From the NCBI GenBank assembly GCA_049642385.1, contig JBAROU010000156.1:1-12488 (forward strand): a stretch of DNA of 12,488 nucleotides. The letters are read 5' to 3'. This stretch comes from JBAROU01 sp049642385. Lineage in GTDB: Bacteria; Chloroflexota; Dehalococcoidia; DSTF01; RBG-16-68-14. Numbering within the stretch: position 1 is the stretch's first letter; each line of letters begins with the position of its first letter. The position numbers and the translations under genes are program-made. The notes under the pieces were generated by a model. It saw nothing but the letters and a program-made list of their open reading frames with translations. It was not told where the DNA came from and did not search any database. Shown here piece by piece: positions 1 to 6,934 of the stretch.

Positions 1-1
1 C

Positions 2-1486
2 TACAGCTTCGCCCACCCGCTGATCCAGGAAGTGGCCTACCAGCAGCTGCTGCTGAAGTCTCGCGCGGAGCTGCATGGCCGCGCCGGGCGAGCGCTGGAA
101 GCGTTTCATGCCGACCGCCTCGACGAAGTGCTCGAGACGCTGGCGGAGCACTATGCGAGGAGCACCGCGTGGGAGAAGGCGGTTCACTACCTCATGCGCG
201 CCGGCGACCGCGCCGTCGGACTCTTCGCGTACCATGAAGCGGCTGCCTACTACAAGCGTGCGATGCTAGCGCTGCCGGCCGGCGACGCCACAGATGATCA
301 ACGCTCCTCGATTCTGGAGCGATTGGGCGATGCCGCCTACGCGCAATGCGCGGTGAACGAAGCCCGGAACCACTGGCAGGCAGCGCTGATCGCGCAGTCG
401 GACGTCGTCGCCGAGAGCTTCACGCCTCGCGTGATGCCCGCGTTCGAGCTGGACTACGAGCACCTGCGCGAGATCAAGCCGGACATCATCATGATCTCGC
501 TCTCCGGCTACGGGCAGCATGGCCCGCATTCGCAGTGGTCGGCGTACGGGATGGGGCTGGAACCGGCGTCCGGTGTGGCGCAGCTCACCGGCTACTCCGG
601 CGGCGAGCCGATGCGCAGCGGCCTCTCGTTTACCGACCCGTACTCCGGCTTCCTCGGTGCTGGCGCCGTCCTCGCTGCACTGCACTATCGACGGCGTACT
701 GGCAAGGGCCAGTACATCGATCTCTCCGAGCACGAAGCCGCGATCCCGCTCGCCGGCGCGGCGCTGATGGAGTTCGCGATGAACGGCCGGTTGCCGGAGC
801 GCATCGGCAACCGGAGCCCGTGGGCGGCGCCGCAGGGTTGCTATCGCTGTAACGGCGATGACGACTGGCTGGTCATCTCGATCGAAAACGACGACGAGTG
901 GGCGGCGTTCTGTCGCGCGACCGGCCATCCGGAGTGGGCGGATGACGAGCGTTTCGCCACGGTGCTTGGACGGTTCGAGCACCACGATGAGCTCGACCGG
1001 CTGATCGAAAACTGGACGCGGGAGCACGATCACTACGAAGCGTTCCACCTGCTCCAGCAAGCGGGCGTGACGGCGGCGCCGGTGCTGAACGGCAAGGAGA
1101 TACTGCTCGATCCGCACTTCAAGGAGCGTGGCCAGTTCGACGTCGTCGATCAGCCGCACCAGGGCACGCGCCCGATCCCGCGCCACCTCGCCGCGAAGTT
1201 CGGTTCGGCGTCGCTCACCGCAGGCTCTGACTTCGAGGCGTCCGCGGGCGGCCCCGCGCCGACGCTGGGTCAGCACAACCGCGAAGTGCTCGGTGGGCTG
1301 CTCGGCCTCTCGGAAGGGGAGCTGGACGAGCTGGAGGAGCAGGGCGTGATCGCCACCAAGCCGAACATCCCATATCCGCCCGCGGTGATCAGCGCGGCGC
1401 TCAAGCTCCCGTACGACCGCTACCTCGAGGCGGGCATCCTGCGCGCGCTGGAGCCGGACTATCGAGAGCAACTGGGGCTGGACTAG
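2..1486 (+). CDS. Chimeric protein: C-terminal part of an AAA-ATPase/TPR regulator fused to an N-terminally truncated family III CoA-transferase (5' partial)
   Basis: The frame is open to the left edge, so the gene starts outside the window; 494 residues are visible. Residues 1-130 have the FAHPLIQEVAY...LL...R.ELH pattern and AEHY...WEKAVHYLMRAGDRA helices typical of the TPR-like tail of adenylate-cyclase/LuxR-type AAA-ATPase regulators. From about residue 131 (SDVVAESF) the protein is a CaiB/BaiF CoA-transferase, which moves CoA between carboxylic acids in the cytoplasm. It has the TDPYSG catalytic-Asp motif (Asp212), RRTGKGQYIDL, a GNR...APQGCY.C motif and a C-terminal tail ending DYREQLGLD that I associate with this family. 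Compared with the intact relative at 6934-8178, the first ~95 residues, including the N-terminal Rossmann part, are missing. The join is in frame. Catalytic activity is doubtful without the N-terminus. It may be a real deletion fusion or an assembly artefact. Confidence 0.8.
   Translation, partial: YSFAHPLIQEVAYQQLLLKSRAELHGRAGRALEAFHADRLDEVLETLAEHYARSTAWEKAVHYLMRAGDRAVGLFAYHEAAAYYKRAMLALPAGDATDDQRSSILERLGDAAYAQCAVNEARNHWQAALIAQSDVVAESFTPRVMPAFELDYEHLREIKPDIIMISLSGYGQHGPHSQWSAYGMGLEPASGVAQLTGYSGGEPMRSGLSFTDPYSGFLGAGAVLAALHYRRRTGKGQYIDLSEHEAAIPLAGAALMEFAMNGRLPERIGNRSPWAAPQGCYRCNGDDDWLVISIENDDEWAAFCRATGHPEWADDERFATVLGRFEHHDELDRLIENWTREHDHYEAFHLLQQAGVTAAPVLNGKEILLDPHFKERGQFDVVDQPHQGTRPIPRHLAAKFGSASLTAGSDFEASAGGPAPTLGQHNREVLGGLLGLSEGELDELEEQGVIATKPNIPYPPAVISAALKLPYDRYLEAGILRALEPDYREQLGLD
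386..400 (+). other. Fusion junction between regulator segment and CoA-transferase segment
   Basis: Protein similarity changes here from TPR-like helices (ending ARNHWQAAL) to CoA-transferase (beginning SDVVAESF). Intact CoA-transferases usually have a sequence like L.AQSDVV just before this point, so the short ALIAQ stretch could belong to either parent, and the exact breakpoint is uncertain by several codons. The reading frame is preserved and no repeat or insertion sequence is visible at the join. Confidence 0.65.
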
Positions 1487-1495
1487 GCGGGGGCC

Positions 1496-1594
1496 TTACG
1501 TTTGCGGCACCGCGGCTTCACGGTGCAACGGCCCACGATCTGCTGCGCGCTTATGGAGGCCGTCGGCATGGTGGACGACCATGAGCCGGGGGCT
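1496..1594 (+). pseudogene. tag: 3' remnant of DNA-3-methyladenine glycosylase I (tag)
   Basis: After the TAG stop of the chimeric gene, the same frame encodes LRLRHRGFTVQRPTICCALM followed by EAVGMVDDHEPGAL. This matches the C-terminal end of Tag (E. coli-type RGFKFVG.TICY.FMQA.G.VNDH, from memory), the enzyme that removes 3-methyladenine from DNA. About 33 residues are recognisable. The rest of the gene is absent, there is no start codon or upstream domain, and the cysteine that normally follows the NDH segment is missing, so no function is expected. Frame continuation ends at a TGA at 1622. The fragment supports a deletion or rearrangement having joined sequences here. The identification rests on one short motif block. 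Confidence 0.65.
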
Positions 1595-1617
1595 TTAGGG
1601 GGAGGGAGGTGTAAAGG

Positions 1618-2193
1618 CTACTGACCGAGGCGTTTCCCCCTGTGGCCCGCGTCAAAACGCTTTTCAAAGTTGTCACGTAGTCGCTGGTTGGCAGGATCAA
1701 GCAGTCTTGTGAGATAGCGGCTGAAATGATCTTGCAAGGTGAGTACCAAGAGATCCGTGTTGACTGTGAGTGTGCCTTCCCGGAAACCCAATGGCGCTGG
1801 CAGATCTTTGTTGAGCTGCACGCTGGGTCCGGTGATGCCCGCATGGTACATGCCACAGCGTACTTCGTTGTATAGAAGATCCAAGACTGTTTCTGGGATC
1901 GGTAGCTCTGCAGGGTCCGTGTTTGGCTCTAACACAAGCCGTACGCCCTGCTTGAAGTATTTCTTTGAAGCAGTTATTGATGTCTGGCCGTCTTCATACT
2001 TCGCGATCATTTCGAAGTAGCTGGAGATTATCGATAAAATGCCGAAGCCGGCGTGAGGATGGGATTCCAGATACTGGGCGATGTCGAGCTGCCAACCGCG
2101 AACGCGGTCGGAAAACAACGAGATCTTGTCGCCGATGGATAATGGTTCTCGGAAGTGTTCATTTGTGAAGTGGGGACTTATCGCAAGGGGCAT
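1618..2193 (-). CDS. Hypothetical protein with an R-x4-H (HEPN-like) motif, in an AT-richer patch
   Basis: This is a 191-residue protein without signal peptide or membrane segment. I recognise no characterised family, although the pattern FSDRVRGWQLDIAQ, GILSIISSYFEMIAKY and YNEVRCGMYHAG recalls small hypothetical proteins scattered among unrelated bacteria. Arg112 and His117 form R-C-G-M-Y-H, which meets the minimal R-x4-6-H signature of HEPN ribonucleases. The mostly helical look agrees, but the motif is short and can occur by chance. Base composition is about 40-50% G+C in sampled lines against about 65-75% in neighbours, and it is the only minus-strand gene in the left half. Both points suggest recent acquisition. 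No partner antitoxin gene is visible. ATG at 2193 is the only reasonable start; Shine-Dalgarno match is poor. Confidence 0.7.
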   Translation of the reverse strand: MPLAISPHFTNEHFREPLSIGDKISLFSDRVRGWQLDIAQYLESHPHAGFGILSIISSYFEMIAKYEDGQTSITASKKYFKQGVRLVLEPNTDPAELPIPETVLDLLYNEVRCGMYHAGITGPSVQLNKDLPAPLGFREGTLTVNTDLLVLTLQDHFSRYLTRLLDPANQRLRDNFEKRFDAGHRGKRLGQ

Positions 2194-2261
2194 AATAGGC
2201 TCACGCCCTCGTTGTCTTGAGTATGGCTGCCTAAATCTAGCAGAATTGGTAGTTGTTTGCG

Positions 2262-3017
2262 ATGGACCTCCACCTGCGTGACCGCGTTGCGCTGATCACC
2301 GGCGGGAGCCGGGGGATCGGGCGCGCGATCGCCCTCGGGCTGGCCGAGGAGGGATGCCACGTCGCGTTCTGCGCGCGCGGCGAGGAGCGCCTGCGCGAGA
2401 CCGAGGCGGAGCTGCGCGCGCGTGGCATCGAGGCGCTCGGCGTCGTGGCCGATGTGACGCGCGGTGAGGACGTCGAGCGCGTCGTGGCGGAGACCGTGGC
2501 GCGCTTCGGTCGGCTGCACATTTTGGTGAACAACGCGGGTGGTAGCACGAAAAGCGACAGCGACGACGAATGGGAGTCGGCGTTTCGCATGAACATCCTG
2601 GCCGCCGCGCGCGCGACGCGGGCCGTCGTGCCCCACATGCGCGCCTCGGGCGGTGGCAGCATCGTGCACATCGCGTCGATCTGGGGGCGCGAGGCGGGCG
2701 GCGGGGTGACGTACAACGCGATGAAGGCGGCGATGATCAGCCACGCGAAGCAGATGGCGCTTGCGCTGGCGCCTGATATCAGGGTGAACTCGGTTGCGCC
2801 CGGCTCGACAGCGTTTCCCGGCGGCTCGTGGGGGCGGCGGCAGGAGGAGGACCCGCAGGGCATGCGTCGCTTCGTCGAGGAGAACATCCCGATGGGGCGC
2901 TTCGGCACACCTGAGGAAATCGCGAACGTCGTCGTCTTTCTGTGCTCGGACCGCGCGAGCTGGGTGACCGGCGCCTGCATCAACGTCGATGGCGGCCAGA
3001 CGCATTCGAACATCTGA
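2262..3017 (+). CDS. SDR-family NAD(P)-dependent oxidoreductase
   Basis: A 251-residue classical short-chain dehydrogenase, the usual length for the family, probably a soluble cytoplasmic enzyme oxidising an alcohol or reducing a ketone. The cofactor motif TGGSRGIG is at 13-20 and NNAG at 90-93. The catalytic tetrad is Asn111, Ser139, Tyr151 and Lys155 (YNAMK). The C-terminus has the PEEIANVVVFL...VTG..INVDGG pattern of FabG-like members. ATG at 2262 is chosen over the in-frame TTG at 2253 because SDR proteins normally begin a few residues before the first strand. No good Shine-Dalgarno is seen. It is divergent from the AT-rich gene on its left (68 bp gap) and 60 bp ahead of the next plus-strand gene. 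Substrate cannot be assigned. Confidence 0.92.
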   Translation: MDLHLRDRVALITGGSRGIGRAIALGLAEEGCHVAFCARGEERLRETEAELRARGIEALGVVADVTRGEDVERVVAETVARFGRLHILVNNAGGSTKSDSDDEWESAFRMNILAAARATRAVVPHMRASGGGSIVHIASIWGREAGGGVTYNAMKAAMISHAKQMALALAPDIRVNSVAPGSTAFPGGSWGRRQEEDPQGMRRFVEENIPMGRFGTPEEIANVVVFLCSDRASWVTGACINVDGGQTHSNI

Positions 3018-3063
3018 TGGCCCTGTTAGGCTAATGCCTGACCCGCGATGGCAAGCTGTCTGC

Positions 3064-3069
3064 TACGAT
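3064..3069 (+). promoter_or_regulatory. Putative -10 hexamer TACGAT (leaderless-type)
   Basis: TACGAT lies 8 nt before the ATG at 3078, with no Shine-Dalgarno in between. This is the spacing expected if the transcript begins at or next to the start codon. No clear -35 was found. The call depends on the same arrangement recurring at other genes in the window. Confidence 0.3.
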
Positions 3070-3077
3070 CCATCTCG

Positions 3078-4040
3078 ATGACGGACGATCTCGTCTCTCG
3101 CTACGCCGCCCGCCTGCTCATCGAGTCGCTGAACGAACGCTTCGGCGCGTCGTTCGACGTGATAGACGCCGCGGATGATGTGTTCATCGCTTCGGACGGC
3201 GCACACCGCGCAGGCATCTACGTCGCGCCGCTCTGGGAGCGCGAGGAGGCGCCGGCGTGGGAGGAGCGCCTGCGCGCGCTGGCCGGGCGGCTGAATCCGC
3301 CCGACGGCACCGGCGCGTACCTGCTCTGGGTGCCGCCGCGCGCGGACGTGCCCTTCGACGAGCCGGCGGTTTCGGAGTTCGTCGCGCGCGTCGAGGCGGC
3401 CGCGAGCGGCCTTGCGCCCGGGCAGCGGATCGAAGTGCCGTTTCCCGTCACCGTGAAGATGGGCAAGATGCGCGAAGAGGGCGGCTACGCGTCGGTCGTC
3501 GGCGGGCTGAGTCGCTGGTGGACGCGCATCACCGAGAAGGTGAACGGTACGTTCTCCGTCGACAGCTCGGCGGTGCACCGGCTGACGGACGACGGCTCTG
3601 CGCGCGAGGAGCTTTGGGAGACGATCGGCCGGCTGTCGCTCAGCGTCGGGGTCGGCCAGGCGGTGGATTTCGAGATCGACGAGGCGTGGACGCTCCAGCG
3701 CCTACCCGAGTCGGACGCTGACGGCGTGCCCGCCCTGAGCGGAGCCGAAGGGTTCGCGCTGGTTGGCGGGCCGCCGTCGCTCGACCCGACGGAGGGCGTT
3801 GTCGTCCGACGCATGGCGCGCCGTAGGCTCCAGGCAGCGAACGAGGCGCTGGGCACGCTCGATGTCGAGCTGCGCGTCGTAGGGCTGATCGGTCTGTACG
3901 AGTACGCCGAGGTGGAGACAGCGAGCGGCACGATCAAAGCGATCGACCCATCGCTCTACAGCCGCTTCGAGGTGGTCTCCCTCTTCGTCGACGGCGAGGC
4001 GCGGCCGGTGTTCCTGCCGCGCGCGCTGCCGTGGGCGTAG
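3078..4040 (+). CDS. Uncharacterised 320-residue protein carrying an internal palindromic-repeat insertion
   Basis: I do not recognise this family. The protein appears soluble, acidic and compact. Its first ~100 residues resemble a small mixed alpha/beta domain (LLIESLNERFGASFDVIDA, then YLLWVPP). The middle has a Gly/Trp-rich stretch (GGYASVVGGLSRWWTRIT). The C-terminal third is strand-rich and ends FLPRALPWA. There is no signal peptide, membrane helix or recognisable catalytic motif. Residues 219-225 (ALSGAEG) are encoded by the 20-bp sequence at 3733-3752, which matches a dispersed repeat family, so this stretch looks like an in-frame insertion rather than conserved protein. ATG 3078 is preferred over ATG 3048 because of the TACGAT hexamer just before it; the upstream start would add ten residues. 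The gene lies between an SDR and a Gfo/Idh oxidoreductase on the same strand. Confidence 0.82.
   Translation: MTDDLVSRYAARLLIESLNERFGASFDVIDAADDVFIASDGAHRAGIYVAPLWEREEAPAWEERLRALAGRLNPPDGTGAYLLWVPPRADVPFDEPAVSEFVARVEAAASGLAPGQRIEVPFPVTVKMGKMREEGGYASVVGGLSRWWTRITEKVNGTFSVDSSAVHRLTDDGSAREELWETIGRLSLSVGVGQAVDFEIDEAWTLQRLPESDADGVPALSGAEGFALVGGPPSLDPTEGVVVRRMARRRLQAANEALGTLDVELRVVGLIGLYEYAEVETASGTIKAIDPSLYSRFEVVSLFVDGEARPVFLPRALPWA
3733..3752. repeat. CCCTGAGCG-type dispersed repeat inside a coding gene
   Basis: CCCTGAGCGGAGCCGAAGGG is an imperfect palindrome (CCCT...AGGG ends). It matches the CCCTGAGCG-AG-CGAAGGG family that I remember as abundant in Chloroflexota and some other phyla. It is in frame with the host gene and encodes ALSGAEG. 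It shares the CTGAGCGGAG core with the element at 11565-11630. Confidence 0.6.
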
Positions 4041-4048
4041 CGCCGCTG

Positions 4049-4076
4049 TTGCCCGCCTTTCTGAATCGCCGATACT
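4049..4076 (+). promoter_or_regulatory. Possible promoter for the Gfo/Idh gene
   Basis: TTGCCC (4049-4054), a 16-nt spacer and GATACT (4071-4076) give a 4/6 plus 4/6 match to a housekeeping promoter. It lies in the 47-bp gap, 11 nt before the ATG at 4088. GGGA before the ATG could also serve as a weak ribosome site. Matches this weak are common by chance. Confidence 0.25.
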
Positions 4077-4087
4077 GATAGGGAACG

Positions 4088-5173
4088 ATGATGCAGCCAA
4101 ACGTTGGCCTTATCGGCGCAGGGTTCATCGGGAGCTTTCACGCGCGCGGCCTGCATGGGCTGATTCGCATGGGCCTCGTCGACGCGCGGTACGTCGCGGT
4201 GTGCGACCGCGACGCAGAGCGCGCGCGCAACTTCGCGCGCCTCGGCGGCTTCGAACACTGGACCACGAATCCCGACGACCTAATCGCCTCTCCCGAGGTG
4301 AACACGGTCTACGTCTGCACGCCTACAGCCGGGCACAAGGCGCTCGTGCTCAAGGCCGCGGCCGCGGGCAAGCATGTCTTTTGTGAGAAGCCGCTTGCGC
4401 GCACGCTCGCTGACGTCCGTAAGATGTGCGACGCGGTGCGAAAGGCGGGCGTGCATCATCAGGTCGGCCTGATCTTGCGCCACGCGCCGATCTTCGTCGT
4501 GCTCAAGCAGCTGCTGAGCGACCCGGAGCTCGGGCGGTTGATGACCGTGGTGTTCCGTGACGATCAGGTCTTCCCGATCAACGACCACCACGGCAGCGAT
4601 TGGCGCAAGGACATCGCGATCACGGGGGGTGGCACGCTCATCGAGCACAGCATCCATGATCTTGATCTGCTGACGTGGCTCGTGGGTGATGCCGAGAGCC
4701 TGCGCGCCGAGACGCGCAACTTCGCCGGGCACGACGGCGTGGAGGACATCGCCTCGGTATCGTTCTCGTTTGCGAACGGCGCGACCGGCCAGCTGACGTC
4801 GGTCTGGCACGACCTGCCAGACCGCAGCGCATCGCGTTTGCTGGAGTTCTTCTTTGAGCGCGGCTACTTCCGCGTCGATGATGACTTCTTCGGCCCGATC
4901 CGCTACGAGACGCGCGCGACGAACGGCTTGACGGAGCTGCCGGACGATGCTGTGCGGCGGCGTTATCTGGAGATCGTCGGACTAACGGACGAGGTCTTCG
5001 ACGAGGCGCTGCACAAGTACTCGCTGGAAGACTACTGGTTCCTGCGCTCGCTCAAGGAAGAGCGCGACCCGTTCCCCGGCTTCGACGTCGGCCTGCGCGC
5101 GCACGAGCTGGTGGACGCCGTCTACCGCTCGGCGGCGGATGGCGGCGCGAGAGTGCGTCTCTCTGCGGACTGA
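4088..5173 (+). CDS. Gfo/Idh/MocA-family NAD(P)-dependent oxidoreductase
   Basis: A 361-residue protein of typical length for this family, whose members mostly oxidise or reduce sugars, inositols or related polyols. The N-terminal Rossmann domain has GAGFIG (10-15) and an acidic residue at the end of strand two (VCDRD, Asp40). The family signature EKP is at 100-102 (CEKPLA), with Lys101 the usual catalytic/binding lysine. The second signature, GGGTLIEHSIHDLDLLTWL (180-198), carries His190, the usual catalytic histidine position. The C-terminal domain is the expected mixed sheet (FANGATGQLTSVWHD). The start has two adjacent ATGs at 4088 and 4091. The last codons and stop fall in a hairpin-forming palindrome at 5163-5182, so the final SAD residues may be repeat-derived. 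The substrate is unknown; neighbours give no sugar transport or kinase context. Confidence 0.92.
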   Translation: MMQPNVGLIGAGFIGSFHARGLHGLIRMGLVDARYVAVCDRDAERARNFARLGGFEHWTTNPDDLIASPEVNTVYVCTPTAGHKALVLKAAAAGKHVFCEKPLARTLADVRKMCDAVRKAGVHHQVGLILRHAPIFVVLKQLLSDPELGRLMTVVFRDDQVFPINDHHGSDWRKDIAITGGGTLIEHSIHDLDLLTWLVGDAESLRAETRNFAGHDGVEDIASVSFSFANGATGQLTSVWHDLPDRSASRLLEFFFERGYFRVDDDFFGPIRYETRATNGLTELPDDAVRRRYLEIVGLTDEVFDEALHKYSLEDYWFLRSLKEERDPFPGFDVGLRAHELVDAVYRSAADGGARVRLSAD

Positions 5174-5182
5174 AGTCCGCGG
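5163..5182. repeat. Palindrome overlapping the Gfo/Idh stop codon
   Basis: GCGGAC (5165-5170), loop TGAA and GTCCGC (5175-5180) form a perfect 6-bp stem, extendable by a T-G and a C-G pair. The stop codon TGA is in the loop. It resembles GACTGAAGTC-centred REP-like repeats I recall from Chloroflexota and Acidobacteria. There is no T-tract, so a terminator role is not obvious. Confidence 0.5.
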
Positions 5183-5228
5183 CGCCGCCAGCCAGCGAAC
5201 GGCGCTCGCCCCACATATGCCTACCCGC

Positions 5229-5234
5229 TATCAT
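5229..5234 (+). promoter_or_regulatory. Putative -10 hexamer TATCAT (leaderless-type)
   Basis: TATCAT is one mismatch from TATAAT and ends 9 nt before the ATG at 5244. No Shine-Dalgarno lies between them and no clear -35 is visible. It would head the CoA-transferase/GNAT/CoA-transferase operon. It also supports ATG 5244 over the upstream ATG at 5217. Confidence 0.4.
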
Positions 5235-5243
5235 GCCTCTCCC

Positions 5244-6446
5244 ATGCCCGTAGGCCTGCTCTCCGATGTCACCATCCTCGACCTGACCGAGGGCGCAAGC
5301 GGCCCGTTCTGCACCAAGCAGCTCGCTGACTACGGCGCGCGCGTGATCAAAGTCGAACGCCCGGGCCGCGGCGACCCCGCGCGCCGGATCGGCCCGTTTC
5401 CCGCCGGAGCAGCCAGCGACGCTGGGGGGTTGTTCCTCTACCTGAACACAAGCAAGCAGGGCATCACGCTTGATATACACACAGCGACGGGTCGCGCTCT
5501 GCTGCTCGAGCTCGCCGAGCACGCGGACGCGTTGGTCGAGAGCCTGGCGCCCGGCGCGCTCGACGCCGCCGGGTTGACTGTCGAGGCGTTGCACCAGCGT
5601 AACCCGCGCCTGATGGTGACGTCCGTGTCGGCATTCGGGCGGAGCGGGCCGTACGCGGGCTATCGGGCGGAGGAGATCACGTCGTTCGCGGCGGGAGGGC
5701 AGCTTTCGGTGAGCGGCGACGCCGACCGCGGGCCGCTGATGCAGGCGGGCCATCAGGCGTCGTTCCAGGCCGGGCTGCACGCGTTCGGCGCTACGCTGGC
5801 CGGGCTCTATTCGGTCGGCATTATCGAGGTCGGCCAGCACATCGACATCGCGGCCATGGAGTGCATGGCGGCGACGCTGGAGCTCTACCTGAGCGACTGC
5901 GCCTACCGGAAATCGGACGCGCTGCAACGCCGGCGCGGCAACGTCTTCGCCGCCACGCTCGGAGTCTTTCCCTGCGCCGATGGCTACGTCGGCATCCATG
6001 TGATGGCGCGTAACTTCAAGGCGTTCGCGAAGCTGATGGACGCGGAGTGGCTGCTGAAAGACGAACGCTTCCGCGATGCGCGAACGCGCCAGGCGCACAA
6101 CGACGAGCTGCTGGCACACGTCTACGGCTGGGCTGCGGAGCACACGCGCGATGAGATCTACCGGCGCTCGGCCGAGCTAGGGCTGCCGATGGGTGTTGTG
6201 CTGAGCGTGCCGGAGGTGCTGGAGCAGCCGCACCTGCGCGCTCGTGAGTCGTTCCGCGCGCTCGATGACCCGCCCCGACGCGTTGAGGGGCTGCGCTACC
6301 CGGGCCCGCCGTTCCGCTCAGCAGAAGGGGAGTGGCGCCTGAGGCCGGCGCCTCGCTTAGGCGAGCACAACGCGCAGGTCTACGGCGAGCTGCTGGGCCT
6401 GACGCCGCGCGAACTCGCGCGGCTGCGGGCGGCGGGGGTGGCCTGA
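5244..6446 (+). CDS. CaiB/BaiF family III CoA-transferase lacking the usual catalytic Asp
   Basis: A 400-residue protein of full family length. It has the N-terminal LLSDVTILDLTEGASGPF and ADYGARVIKVERPGRGDPAR pattern of the CoA-binding Rossmann domain, FGRSGPYAGY near 131-140, VGQHIDIA near 196-203 and a GEHN motif near the C-terminus. At the position where family III enzymes carry the Asp that forms the acyl-CoA anhydride, this protein has Ser173 (SFQAG). It aligns without gaps to Asp175 (DPIAG) of the protein at 6934-8178. It may therefore be a non-catalytic partner, use a different chemistry, or belong to a subfamily where Asp is not conserved. ATG 5244 is chosen because it places the first strand at residue ~8 and has TATCAT upstream; ATG 5217 and earlier starts are in frame. 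Its stop overlaps the GNAT start as TGATG. Confidence 0.9.
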   Translation: MPVGLLSDVTILDLTEGASGPFCTKQLADYGARVIKVERPGRGDPARRIGPFPAGAASDAGGLFLYLNTSKQGITLDIHTATGRALLLELAEHADALVESLAPGALDAAGLTVEALHQRNPRLMVTSVSAFGRSGPYAGYRAEEITSFAAGGQLSVSGDADRGPLMQAGHQASFQAGLHAFGATLAGLYSVGIIEVGQHIDIAAMECMAATLELYLSDCAYRKSDALQRRRGNVFAATLGVFPCADGYVGIHVMARNFKAFAKLMDAEWLLKDERFRDARTRQAHNDELLAHVYGWAAEHTRDEIYRRSAELGLPMGVVLSVPEVLEQPHLRARESFRALDDPPRRVEGLRYPGPPFRSAEGEWRLRPAPRLGEHNAQVYGELLGLTPRELARLRAAGVA

Positions 6447-6934
6447 TGGCGACCTCGTTCGAGGGTGTGACGCTGCGCAACTACCGGCCTGAGGATGTTC
6501 AGCCGATCAAGGCGATCGATGGTGAGTTTCAACGTGAGTTGGGCTTCGGCACGAGGGAGCACCCGCTGTACGACCACCTTGATCTGGACGATATCGATGG
6601 GATCTACACCAACACCGGTGGGCGCTTCTGGGTGGCCGAACACGCCGGCGCCGTCGTGGGCTACGGTGCCGTGCTGCGCGTCGATGAGGAGACGGCGCGA
6701 CTGCGGCGCTTTCGCGTGGGCACTGGCTGGCGTCGGCGCGGACTGGCGACGCTCCTGCTCGAACAGGCCGAAGCGTTTTGCCGCGCTCGCGGATTCCGGC
6801 GCATCACGCTCGGCACGTCGCATCTGCAGGATGCGGCGCAGGCGCTCTACCGTAAGCACGGCTACGTCGAGGTCCGACGCTATCCGTACAACGACTTTCT
6901 GATCGAGATCGAGTTCGAGAAAGAGCTGGCCTGA
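6446..6934 (+). CDS. GNAT-family N-acetyltransferase
   Basis: A 162-residue single-domain GNAT protein, which would transfer an acetyl group from acetyl-CoA to an amine. The acetyl-CoA pyrophosphate-binding motif is visible as RRFRVGTGWRRRGLATLLL (residues 88-105, R/Q-x-x-G-x-A core at RRGLA), followed by the helix LEQAEAFCRARGFRRITLGT and the late GNAT motif ALYRKHGYVEVRR (133-145). The ATG at 6446 overlaps the upstream stop by one base (TGATG), and a G-rich tract ahead of it can act as ribosome site. Its own stop overlaps the next CoA-transferase start in the same way. The substrate is unknown. Tight coupling to two CoA-transferases suggests a shared pathway or regulation by lysine acetylation, but that is inference. 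Confidence 0.9.
   Translation: MATSFEGVTLRNYRPEDVQPIKAIDGEFQRELGFGTREHPLYDHLDLDDIDGIYTNTGGRFWVAEHAGAVVGYGAVLRVDEETARLRRFRVGTGWRRRGLATLLLEQAEAFCRARGFRRITLGTSHLQDAAQALYRKHGYVEVRRYPYNDFLIEIEFEKELA

Noticed and set aside
266..1471. Long minus-strand open frame opposite the chimeric gene
   Set aside because: It is Arg/Val/Ala-rich with no family motif and mirrors the real gene's codon periodicity; typical antisense shadow in high-G+C DNA.
1564..1588. Hairpin CATGGT-GGACG-ACCATG between convergent genes as a terminator
   Set aside because: It is only 6 bp of perfect stem, has no T-tract on either strand, and lies inside the tag-like remnant, so the symmetry may be accidental.
5052..6143. 363-codon minus-strand open frame opposite the CoA-transferase
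   Set aside because: The plus strand encodes a clear CaiB/BaiF protein here; the antisense product shows no recognisable motif.
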